Assembly (NCBI RefSeq): GCF_032118995.1 | Contig: NC_092662.1 | Span: 1,426,001-1,490,000 of the forward strand | DNA from: Asterias amurensis | Lineage: Eukaryota > Echinodermata > Asteroidea > Forcipulatida > Asteriidae | Reading direction: 5' to 3' | Length of the DNA: 64,000 bases | In this document: positions 49,501 through 64,000 of the stretch, piece after piece | Layout: the number at the start of each line of letters is the position of its first letter | How positions within the stretch are numbered: position 1 is the first letter of the stretch | Program-made: the position numbers and the translations under genes | The notes under the pieces: model-generated | Told to the model about the DNA's origin: nothing | The model's database searches: none | The model's input: only the letters and a program-made list of their open reading frames with translations

Positions 49501-52500
49501 CCAATTTTCTGGAACTGCCCAAGCTTAGTGAACATGTATACCGCCATAATAGCCCAGGATCACACCAAAGTTTGCAATACAATCTGGAGATGATGCGTCA
49601 ATTTTTTAATTTTTTTTAATTGGCAAACTGCACAGGGAAACTGGCAAAATGTTTTCTTCTGAAGTTTGATGAAAAAGAGTGTGAACTTACTGAAGTGATG
49701 ATACATGACCTCTCCTTCACAGAGACCCTCTTCGATCTTAACAAGTTGCAGCTTCATTCTCGGACCAATCTGCCAGAAAACGAAATGAAATACATCAATG
49801 ATCATTGATCATGATGTCAAACTGGAAAAAACAAGTGTATAAAGTTTTCATTTGTGCTTCCTGGTATGGCTGGCCAGCCAGCCTTCTGGGCCTCAATGGG
49901 TGTTGGCAAGTGCAAACTCCGTCAGCAAGTGAGGTTTGCGGTAGCACCTTGTGAAAATCTCTTTTGAAAAGTGTTCTGAAAAGAACCGGTGGTTGACAAC
50001 TAAAGGTTTCGATCAATTTGCTCTGATTGTCTTCAGGAGAATGTGCTGGACTCTGTTGCTAGACGCTGCCTAAGTACTGCCTTTGAGATTAATATATATT
50101 GAGGTATAATGACCATTTATATTCATCGTACCTCTACTAGTCGAATGGCACTCTTCTGGGTAGCTATATTGCCTCTGGTGGTCATTTCCTGTGGAACAGT
50201 CACTTCATTGTGAGGGCCATCTTGCTCAGCCTCACTTTCAGACAACTGACCAGTACTAAGAGGATAAAACATTAAGAAATTGTATTTAGTCTATCAACAT
50301 TTCATGGTCGGATATGCCTAAACATGTTCAAATTTATTTAACTATTTATTCGATTTGCTACCCGTCTCCACCAAAGATTTAACACAATATGTAAAAGGCA
50401 GTTGAAGCAAGAGGCTGTATGTCAACTGCACCAACTAAACCACGTAAAACTCACAAAATCTCAAAAATTTAGCTACTAAAACTATTAAACTTTAAAACAC
50501 AAATCCACAAATAGTTTGTTGAAGAAATAGTCCCTACTTCATGGCTGAAATCACTTATACTGGTTGAATTTGATCAAATAAGTTTAATTTCTGGCTTCAA
50601 CCAGTTTAAAAAATGCTCTTATTTTACACGACTCAACTTCTTTCTACCACTGCGAACAACAAAGGCACTTGATCAATGTGCACATTAGGCCCCATTGTTT
50701 ACCAAGCACTGTGTGTAATGGCTAATGGAATAACTTATGTGAAGCTGCCTCAAAATTAATACGCAACACAGTCACATTGTCTGGGGTCGATTTCACTAGT
50801 CCTAGGAGATATACAAATTGCATGGATAGTCCTAAGTTAGGACGAGTAACTGGTCCTAACTCGAGATAAGACTAGTCCTTACTCTTTGTGAAATCCACCC
50901 CTGGTGCCTTAATACAGTTAGGATGCCTCGGATTTGTTTAGTGAAGTATACAAACCGAAAAAAAAAGAGATGGGTGCGCCATTATTTCTAAAAAGTGCCG
51001 CACCTGAACATTTGATTACACTTACTTCAGGAAGAAGTCACTGACGTCTTTGTATCTACTGAGATCTGGTACCTTGGTCTTCATAAGCTTCTTGACGCTG
51101 CGGCTTATTCCAACTGGAACAAGCTTAATGGAGCTAAACAAACAAATATTGATCACAAATTAATGAGGGTTTATGAAAATTAACATGACAGGGAAAATTC
51201 TTTCCACATTTCAAAATAGTTGAATAAAGGGTTATTTTTTTAATATTAACGTTTACTTACTAGTGTCTGAACTCAATGAGCTTTGTTTCTGGGTCGTAGT
51301 TGAACAGCACACAACGACGGATTTTATCCAGATGTACCTTGAAGAGAAAGTATCCAAAACAGTCATTAATTAATATCATAACATCTGATGAAATTTGGTT
51401 CATACAAAACCGATGGATATACTAGCCTTAAAGGCAGTGGACACTATTGGTAATTACTCAAAATAATTGTTAGCATAAAACCTTACTTGTTAACGAGTAA
51501 TGGGGAGAGGTTGGTAGGATAAAACATTGTGAAAAACAGCTGCCTCTGAAGTGGAGTAGTTTTCGAGAAAGAAGTAATTTTCAACGAATTTGATTTTGAG
51601 ACCTCAAGTTTAGAGTTCGAGGTCTCGAAATCAAGCATCTGAATGCACACAACTTCAAGTGACAGGGGTGTTTTTTCTTTCATAATTATCTCGCAACTCC
51701 GACGACCAATCAAGCTCAAATTTTCACAGGTTTGTTATTTTATGCATATGTTGAGATACAGCAAGTGGGAAGACTGGTCTTTGACAATTACCAATAGTGT
51801 CCACTGGCTTTAAATAATTTTCTTTCCTTATTAAAGTGAAAGTTACTTCTTGTTTTCCTTTCTCTTGTTGAGAAAAAGCTTGTGACCCAGTCATTTCTCC
51901 ACATCACAGCCCTAGGAATCAGGATCAAGCTTACCTTGTGTACATTGATAGACGGGAACATGTTCTGAAGGACTGTTGCAGCTAGCTTTAGATGGGGTTC
52001 GTCTTTACTGAAGTTGTTGAGTACTAGGAGAGGATGGTGTCTAAACTGTTGTGCATACATGTTTGGTCTCTTTATGGCTGACTGGACATCTTTGACTAGA
52101 GAGTACTAAAAATGGAGAATATCCTTAAAATTTCAGATTTTATAGGCAAGCGCATAGCGAGGGAGGGCTGGGTTTTTTGGTTTTTTTCGTGTTTGGCAGA
52201 TTGAAAAGTAAGAACAATGAAACCACCATTGCAACTAATGTTCTACTACATACTGCACAGTGTACAAATAACCATGACATATCAAAATTCTGCAACTGTT
52301 CGTATCAACAACCAACAGTGTGTGCAGTAACTTGACCTACAAACAAGTAGACTCTGCTGTCATTGTTGTGCCTGGCATCTAACAATGCATGAGGTTTTGC
52401 AGCTAAAATTTGATGAATTTTGCAGAATGAAGAATAAGAATTGTTTGTAAAATGCAGAACAATATATTAACAAACTTACCTCTTTGACTTTGAATGTGAT

Positions 52501-54825
52501 AGTAGGACCCCTTGGTATTCTCATGATTCTCTGTAAACAAAAGTTTTGAGAAAAAAAAAGAATTCAAATGAGAAATATTTAAATTTTAAAACAAAGTATT
52601 TACAAGTAGTTTCAGAACAAGATTTCCATGCACACACAGCATAATCAAAATATTTATGGAAAATTGCTACAACAAAAAATCCTCACGTATTAATGCATGC
52701 TTGCAAATTACTTCAATATTATTATCTTAATATCCATGCAATCAAACAAACATGTAAAACTTACCATGTTTATGCTTTTATCTGATTTTGTAAACACCAT
52801 AAAATGTGTAACACCAAGAGAACTAGCAACACTGACAAAGTCCTTCAGTATGTTTTTCTTCCTTGCCTAAAAAAGAAGAGCATTTACACAAATTAAAACA
52901 ATGGAATAGTGTATTAAAACAACAGTCAAGAGTAAACATGTGAAAAGAAAAGCATTGTGTTTCTAAAACTGCATTAGGCCCACCAGACAACCCCCCCCCC
53001 CCCCCCCCCCCGGTTAAACATCGGAGGCACCACCTGAAACCATGTTGAAATGAACAAAAACAGTTTTCCCAATACAAAGTATCAGCCACACCGCCCGATG
53101 TAATAAAAACCAGAAAGTTCAAACAATTTGCTGCAATGCATCTTAGAAAACTAAAAGTTTGTTGTGCCTTTTTTATGTTAAAGTAACAACAATTTGACGC
53201 GCGACTAGTCAAGTATTAATTTTAACAGTCAGCCTAGTCGTTGTGGAGGCCACAGCACAGGTAACAACACAATATTTCTCTGCACATTAGTCAAGTCATT
53301 AACAACATACTCGTAAATTGGATGCTGTGTATGGCTCCATTGTCCGTCTCGTATCCAGCAGAAGTTGAAAGACACTCTTGCCAACTACGCCTCGGTGAAA
53401 CACAAATGTGTGAGGCGCTTTGCCATACACGCTTTCTGCAGACACCACATTCTGTCTGGCTGCCTTTGTGCCTCTCCCCTGCTGTATAAAAGATACAATT
53501 GAACTTTGAAGTCATGATCATTTTTAATACATCGTGTATGTACATAGCCTTTTATTAAAAAGTACATCAAATTGATTTTATTAAATTAACAAAGGATTCC
53601 GTATGGTGCCACCACTTTTTCATTCAATATGAAATAATATAGTAAATTAGAGTTATCTAATTTACCTCAATGAGAGATTCCTTTTTGTAAAAATGAGTGA
53701 AAAAGTGGTGGTGCCATACGGAAAGTAATCCTTAAAAAATCGCTCAAAATTGGGTCTACTAAACACAGTTTTTAAAGCCATTGGACCCTTTCGGTACAGA
53801 AAAAAAAAAAAAAGTTCACAGATTTACAAATAACTTACAGGGTTTACAGAAGGTAGTGGTGAAATACTTCTCTTGAAATATTATTCCATGAAATGCTTTA
53901 CTTTTTGAGAAAACAGTAAAACAATATCAATTCTCGTTAACGAGAATTATGGATTTATTATAAACACATGTCATGACACGGCGAAACGCACGGATACAAG
54001 GGTGGGTTTTCCCGTTATTTTCTCCCGACTCCGTTGACCGATTAAGCCCAAATTTTCACAGGTTTGTTATTTGATATAGAAGTTGTGATCCACGAAGTGT
54101 GGGCCTTGGACAATACTCTTTACCGAAAGGGTCCAATGGCTTTCAGCCAAGATGGCATCTGACCGTTCTCCGTGTAAGTTCGATTAATTTTTCTGGTTAA
54201 AAACTCAGATTTTTCGTGAAGTTTTGCCTTGACATATCTGTTTATGTAATTTTAAAAAAACATGTCTTTGGTTTATTTGCTGTTTTTGAGATATTTAAAC
54301 TTGTTGTCGCGTGTTGTTGGCACTCTGGACTTGTTGTCGGCTTTTAATTTATACTAAAAAAAGTGTTTTAGTAAGGAGGACAGCAAAACTCAACTGACAA
54401 AAGTGTTTTAGTAAGTAGGACCGCAAAACTCAACTGACACCCTCCGCTCAACAACTCAACTCAATCAAAGAACATAACAACCACCAACCATGGAGGTAGC
54501 ACCAACCAACCAATCCTCCAATAAATTCATCACATTATTTTACAACAATCCCCCATACTTTAATATTAACTACACGTACACAACTGAATCCATGGACCTG
54601 CATGCGTTCATGATCGCTTCCATTGCAGCCCGTTTTTTACATAATAATCCAATCCCCACCCACGAAAGAATCGACTGAGCCGAGTGTATCCAAGGCAAAA
54701 ACAAAATGTACTTCCGAGTGGCGGGGCATTCTGCAATTACTCCAATAAAGCTTAATAATTATACGACACACATAAGCGGTATATTGCATTTGTTCTGATT
54801 TAAATACCTTTCTTTTTCTGGCCAT
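46559..54825 (-). CDS. PPAN: Peter Pan / Suppressor of SWI4 homolog, Brix-domain ribosome biogenesis factor (14 coding exons, 519 aa)
   Basis: Minus-strand exons: 54825-54808, 53481-53311, 52866-52765, 52530-52480, 52105-51935, 51337-51261, 51133-51026, 50255-50132, 49769-49691, 49197-49143, 48198-48124, 47556-47498, 47392-47312 and 46947-46559. All are GT-AG with consistent phases, totalling 1,560 nt. The Brix domain spans about residues 25-300: HTFVFHRGVVGKS, RRTMEPYTASNLR, LGVTHFMVFTKSD, HHPLLVLNNF, FPSINVHKVHLDKIRRCVLF, FRHYSIKLVPVGISRSVKKL and IGPRMKLQLVKIEEGLCEGE. A Lys-rich coiled stretch (KKSLEGIKKKKKK) and an acidic DDDLEYYRQEVGED follow. The basic Gly/Arg-rich tail (GGRPGRPDNKF, PRGMKRFGKD) is typical of nucleolar proteins. 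The family acts in pre-60S assembly with RRS1/RPF2-type partners (family knowledge). Exon 2 could start 3 nt later at 53478 (CAGCAG tandem acceptor). The length is near human PPAN (473 aa). Confidence 0.96.
48611..48985 (-). mobile_element. SINE-like interspersed repeat with tRNA-type head in a PPAN intron
   Basis: The minus strand carries a box-B-like GTGGGTTCGATTCCCC near 48950. It is followed by a conserved middle (CGTCCTTCGGATGGGACGT on that strand) and a tail that includes GCGCTATATAAGACTTC and an (ATT)n run near 48612-48637. TATATAGCGC repeats with a tRNA head are widespread in marine invertebrates (general knowledge). The exact family was not determined. Confidence 0.6.
49250..49345 (-). 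mobile_element. tRNA-derived SINE copy in a PPAN intron
   Basis: Minus strand from 49339: GGGCAGACAGCTCAGTTGG (box A region), then GGTCGCAGGTTCAAGTCCCC (box B). The acceptor stem does not pair. The flanks match the copy at 41372-41500. Confidence 0.6.
50782..50903. mobile_element. Palindromic MITE, GGGGTGGATTTCAC family (short copy)
   Basis: Ends CTGGGGTCGATTTCACTAGT and TTTGTGAAATCCACCCCTGG are inverted, and the interior is built of CTAAGTTAGGAC-type inverted motifs. A longer copy is at 55195-55367. It lies in a PPAN intron. Confidence 0.7.
51432..51809 (+). mobile_element. MITE, TTAA-AGGCAGTGGACAC family, intact TTAA flanks, in a PPAN intron
   Basis: TTAA at 51428-51431 and 51810-51813 flank inverted ends AGGCAGTGGACACTATTGG and CCAATAGTGTCCACTGGCT. 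It is the best-preserved member of the family here, and it sits in the intron between PPAN exons 5 and 6. Confidence 0.8.
53593..53732. mobile_element. Small MITE, TGCCACCACTTTTTCA family, in PPAN intron 1
   Basis: Inverted ends begin GGATTCCGTATGGTGCCACC and end with GTGGTGCCATACGGAAAG plus TAATCC, near-perfect over about 28 bp. It is a second copy of the element at 43841-43951. Confidence 0.75.
53776..54141. mobile_element. MITE, TTAA-AGCCATTGGACCC family, in PPAN intron 1
   Basis: Opposite-orientation copy of 24667-25023. It starts after TTAA (53772-53775) with AGCCATTGGACCCTTTCGG, shares the AATTCTCGTTAACGAGAATT palindrome and ends ACCGAAAGGGTCCAATGGCT. The right TTAA has mutated to TTCA. 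Confidence 0.75.
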
Positions 54826-55194
54826 GTTGTCGACGGTATGGTCGTTTTCCACTCGAAGGTTGAGTACGAACAACACGTGTGTGTGAAAGTGCGCCCTCTG
54901 TCGGTTGGAAGCGTTGAACTGGTGCACTTATCCAAATATGTAAAGATGCGTACATGTAGTCTGGGTTTCTGACTACTCTAAAGGGGCGGGGAGCGCAGGG
55001 AAAGCAGGGGGGGTGAACAAGCCAAAGCTCTTTGAATTGTTATTATTATTATATTGTACCCATCACCCCACCCACACTTATCTTTCTAATTATTGGCTAA
55101 GTAATCTCGCCAAATTATTTTATTTTCTCCCTTTAAAAAAAAAGTAATATTAGGACGGGATGGAGAGTGCTTCGCCATCCAAAAACCCTGTCCA

Positions 55195-55367
55195 GGGGTG
55201 GATTTCACAAAGGTTGTCCTAACTTAGGACTAGTCGTAGGCAATGCTTAGAGATAGGACTGGTCCTAAGTTAGGACCATAAACTCATCCTAACTTAGGAC
55301 CAGTCCTAACTCTTAGCATTGCCTAGGACTAGTCCTAAGTTAGGACTACCTTTGTGAAATCCACCCC
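55195..55367. mobile_element. Near-perfect palindromic MITE, GGGGTGGATTTCAC family
   Basis: 173 bp forming one hairpin: AGGGGTGGATTTCACAAAGG at one end, its complement at the other, and repeated TCCTAACTTAGGAC arms between. It lies upstream of PPAN and downstream of HSPA5. Confidence 0.8.
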
Positions 55368-55399
55368 AGTGCCATTAGTATTTACATGTATTTGGTAGT

Positions 55400-56980
55400 T
55401 TCTCCAAAAACAAACATACAACGAAGAGTCTTTAAGAAGGAAGTCAAAGTTTGCCTATATTTAACCCGTTTCTTTGGTTTTTCAATCCACGCCCATCCCC
55501 CCCCCCCGCCTTCCCCCACATACTCCCCATCCCCATCCAACCGCACAATAATACACATTATAACAAAAAATAACCCCACCAAAAGCACAATTCCTTTTAA
55601 CAACACAGGGAAATGATTTCAAGACACAGCAGCCATGTTTTCAAAACAGTTTCAGTACATGTATTTGGTAAAGTTTATTTCACACGCACTTATAAAAAAT
55701 GCCTCATAATGCGGTGACAAGACAATAATAAATTATATAACTTTTCACACATAGAGTTGGTGTTCACATTTTGCAAAGGGTACACCAAATCCATGAAGAC
55801 CGTACAATTTAAACAAAACACCAAAAAATTTAAAGAAAAAGACTTTCCCTCCTGCATGTTATGCATTACAATGATGATGATTATGCACGTTCAAGTTCCT
55901 TCGAGTCTATCATCAATATTCATGATAAAGCTATCAAAAAGTTTCCAGCTTTGTATTTCCCATTCTGTTCTCTTGCACTAGTCGATAACACCGGGAAGAA
56001 AAAAACATTATGGCGCCCCATAACAAATTTTCTTCTTGAGAAAATATGAAGGAAATTTGCTCAAGGAGAAAATTTGTTATTGGGCGTCGTTACAAAAAGT
56101 GAAATTGATGTCATTTTTTTCTCAAAATGTTTTTAAGAAAACATGAAGGAAATTGGGTTCCGATACCAAAAGCAAACCATCAGGCACCCTGACCCAAGGG
56201 GAAATTTAATTACTGTTTTATATAAAGTATTAACGAGTGGTTGGCTGATTTTATTGGCCAAAAGGATCAAAGATCAAGTGTTTGAAATTTGAAAAAAAGC
56301 CCATTACTTCAAATTTTATTCACGAATAATCGAATATCATTGTACATGTATACCAAAGTAGAATTTGAGACGGGCTTTCAAAATATCTAGAAATTAATCA
56401 ATCTAACCAGGTCTAAGGCAAAATGCAAGAAAGAAAAAAAAGTAAAATAATTTACCTGTTTATAAATCATAAACTGTTAGATTTGTTCATCAATATTCCT
56501 AAAACATTAGGACAAGTTCAAAAAGGTCGCAAGGAGAATCCTGAATATTCAATCCAACAAAGAATGATAAAAAATGACCATAACATTTGTCAGATTTATT
56601 CCCTGCAGTTTTGTGAAATCACTCCCAAAACAGAGTTGGATCCATGGACTAAATTTTAAAGGTCCAACAAGTTTTCAACATAACGATCTCTCAAATGTTG
56701 ATTAACAAAACTGTAAATCTACATTTGAAGAGAGATCTGATTAACAGCCAACAATTGGCAATTTAGGTTTCCCTTTTTGCATCAAAACAAGATCTTTACT
56801 CAGCAATTATTGCCAGTATATTGCCGTTTTTTGGGGGGGTGGGGGTTTCTTTCATTTAAAAAAAAAAAAGAAGATGTGGCAACAAATTGCTATGACACTT
56901 GCTCCTGCCGTCTAAAGACCTTGCTGATGAGTATCTCTCCTCCGATAACAATTTTTATGAGTCTCTTGGCTCGTCTAGTT
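55400..56980 (-). other. HSPA5 3' UTR and intergenic sequence
   Basis: AT-rich sequence with no credible ORF. AATAAA hexamers on the minus strand lie at 56595-56600 and 56315-56320, about 385 and 665 nt after the HSPA5 stop, and are candidate polyadenylation signals. Confidence 0.45.
56595..56600 (-). promoter_or_regulatory. Candidate polyadenylation signal of HSPA5
   Basis: First AATAAA on the minus strand after the stop codon at 56985. An alternative is at 56315-56320. Confidence 0.35.
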
Positions 56981-56984
56981 TTGT

Positions 56985-62277
<5,293 letters not shown>

Positions 62278-62893
62278 GGTGAAAGTTCTTCAGTCTGCAA
62301 TCAAATGAGAAGGTTCATGAAATACATCTGTGCACTTGACAAAGTATTTAGTTGTTTCCAATTCATTAACTGAATATTCCAAACAAAAGGGAGGAAACAG
62401 TACTAATAAAATATGAGCTATGACTGTGGCAATCACTTTTTTTCCCTCAACCTTATTTAAAATTGTGCCTACTCATGACGTTAATGTTCGTGTCAACAAA
62501 GTACTTGCTATAAAACTGCTAATTTTGTGTAGTTATGATGATGGATGGAAGTAGAAAAATAAATGAGTGATTAAAATACCAAAAACATCCGCTTCAAAAT
62601 TTCAGTGAATTGACATGGTCATTAACTCATTAATTGATTTAAATCCACTCCATGTTTGCTAGTCCAAAACTTCAGACACTGACATTAAATCCAAGTCAAG
62701 ACGCTGGCATTTATTGGCAAAGACCTACACTTTTTGTGACAGACCAAACGCCCAACCAAAACCATGAAACATGATTTTTTATTTAAAAATTAAAATTGTA
62801 ACAAATTTTGACCAGCTGCTCAATATGCTTCAATTTAGAAGGGAATCCCCACTTTATTTCGTGTAAATCGTAATTAAGAAAACACTTACTTAC

Positions 62894-63000
62894 CACAATT
62901 CTTCTTCGGCTCAAATCTTCAGTAAAATAGACAACTTTACTCGAATAGCGTCTAGCAAATCATAAATTAACTCGTGTTTTGAAGATCTACCTCCAACAAA
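62894..63000 (-). other. HSPA5: Non-coding first exon of HSPA5 (5' end not fixed)
   Basis: A strong minus-strand donor GTAAGTAAGTG follows 62894. The matching acceptor TTGATTGCAG lies at 62295, leaving 17 nt of 5' UTR before the ATG at 62277. The intron is 62295-62893. The transcription start is a guess from the position of the ER-stress elements. Confidence 0.55.
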
Positions 63001-63101
63001 ATGTATGTTTAACGACTCTTGCATGCGCGTGTGTGGTGACGATGTGCTACGTGTTATTTTTGCACCGTGCACATGCTGCTATTTTACAGTGACAATCTGA
63101 T

Positions 63102-63120
63102 CGTGGCCTTTTGTGATTGG
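63102..63120 (-). promoter_or_regulatory. HSPA5: ER stress response element (perfect ERSE) of HSPA5
   Basis: The minus strand reads CCAAT, nine bases, CCACG: an exact match to the ERSE consensus CCAAT-N9-CCACG, which binds NF-Y and ATF6 (established for vertebrate GRP genes). It lies about 0.2 kb upstream of the first-exon donor. Confidence 0.85.
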
Positions 63121-63134
63121 CTAAAAACCGGCAT

Positions 63135-63153
63135 TGTGGCTATTTCTGATTGG
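63135..63153 (-). promoter_or_regulatory. HSPA5: Second ERSE-like element of HSPA5
   Basis: The minus strand reads CCAAT, nine bases, CCACA: one mismatch from consensus, 33 bp upstream of the perfect ERSE. Farther upstream, TGACGTG at 63174-63168 matches the UPRE/ATF core. Confidence 0.7.
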
Positions 63154-63199
63154 TCCACATGTAAATACACGTCAGTAATATGTATTGCGTCAGGGATAG

Positions 63200-63870
63200 T
63201 AGTGTGATTCATTATTCAGCATTGTCAAAGTTCAGTTCCGCCTACTTTTTTTCTTAGAATGAATAATAATAATAATATACAAAATCAGTCTGGAATTTTA
63301 TGACAGAACCAATTAAAACCCACCCTAGTGTTTTTTCACATTTACATGCTAATAATATCACGAAATTGAACAGGCTGATGCAATAAAAACTGTACGTTCA
63401 GGGTTTAAAATGAATTGGCGATAATATTTATAAGGTTCCAACAAAAAACTAATTTTTTGATTTTTCATTCATGATATTTTATCATAATTATTCTATTAGG
63501 GACCTAGTATTCATTATTTATAGTTAATGTAAATAATTGAGTGGCGTGCCAGCTGATGAATGTGACAGTTGTGACACTGTCGGTGTCCCCCGTCGGTGTC
63601 CCCCGCCGTAGTCTATCTAGCTATAGACAAAACAATGGCGCTCTCATGGAGGTAGTCTACCTCCATGACATGACCTATAGGCGAAATTGCAACAGAAACG
63701 ATTTGTTTGCCAAATTCTGTTCACATCCTCCAAAACAACATACACAAAAAACAAAACAAACCAAAAAGTAACGGGGAAGTACAATTTGCATTAGTTAAAA
63801 TTTTCGCCTCTTTTTCAAAAATGTTTGTATATGTATAACGGTCGGATTTTTAACATCAAGACACGTTGCG
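63200..63870. other. Intergenic sequence upstream of HSPA5; no gene recognised
   Basis: Contains a 13-bp direct repeat GTCGGTGTCCCCC (two copies, about 63579-63604) and a 25-bp perfect palindrome at 63644-63668 built on CATGGAGGTAG. The short ORF here looks non-coding. Confidence 0.4.
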
Positions 63871-64000
63871 AAATTGTCCAGACCAGTTTTCTCACTTGGT
63901 ATAACAGTGTACAAATTTGAGCTCAATTGATAATCGAAGTTGCGAGAAAATGATGAAAGAAAAAACACAATTGATAGACGAATTTGTGTGCTTCAAGAAA
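63871..64000 (-). mobile_element. MITE, TTAA-AGGCAGTGGACAC family, cut by the window edge
   Basis: Reverse copy, recognised by GACCAGTTTTCTCACTTGGT, TTTGAGCTCAATTGATAATC and the GAAGTTGCGAGAAAATGATG / AAAGAAAAAACAC block. Confidence 0.6.

Noticed and set aside
52990..53011. Run of 22 C residues in a PPAN intron
   Set aside because: It is a simple homopolymer like several others in the window (about 25587, 26967, 31855, 36376), with no sign of function. Its length may be a sequencing artefact.
54490..54678. 62-codon plus-strand ORF upstream of PPAN
   Set aside because: No family resemblance. It overlaps PPAN intron 1 and ends in low-information sequence.
46948..54807. Box C/D snoRNA in PPAN introns (vertebrate PPAN hosts one)
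   Set aside because: I looked by eye for paired RTGATGA and CTGA boxes at suitable spacing on the minus strand and found none. A dedicated snoRNA search could still find a diverged one.

Overview
This is a window of nuclear DNA from an intron-rich animal. It holds spliced genes with GT-AG introns, a KDEL-tailed Hsp70, a Brix-domain ribosome-biogenesis gene, and an AT-rich background full of palindromic MITEs and tRNA-derived SINEs. The repeat landscape and intron-rich orthologues fit a marine invertebrate deuterostome. An echinoderm, perhaps a sea star, is my best guess, but it is an inference and no species-specific marker was found. All four genes I can support lie on the minus strand.

Layout, left to right. 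(1) Bases 1-23826 are one enormous exon of a secreted, threonine-rich, mucin-like protein. It is built from about 650 copies of a 36-bp (12-residue) repeat and runs off the left edge. The very long Val/Ala/Ser plus-strand ORFs here are antisense shadows. A 73-nt signal-peptide exon at 27232-27304 joins it through a 3.4-kb intron in matching phase. (2) Bases 27305-40450 hold no recognisable gene. They contain several MITE families, a roughly 0.9-kb element bounded by 22-bp inverted repeats, and a cluster of short palindromes. (3) Bases 40805-43731 encode a three-exon protein with six C2H2 zinc fingers, whose N-terminus resembles a degenerate SRF-type MADS domain. (4) Bases 46559-54825 encode the PPAN/SSF1 (Peter Pan) ribosome-biogenesis factor in 14 coding exons. 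(5) Bases 56985-62277 encode the ER chaperone BiP/GRP78 (HSPA5) in 9 coding exons, with a non-coding first exon and two ER-stress elements upstream at about 63.1 kb.

The genes do not form a functional unit. PPAN serves 60S ribosome assembly, BiP serves ER protein folding, the zinc-finger protein is probably a nuclear DNA-binding factor, and the mucin-like protein enters the secretory pathway. All splice models were assembled by eye from donor and acceptor sites, phase and homology; no alignment or transcript data were available.
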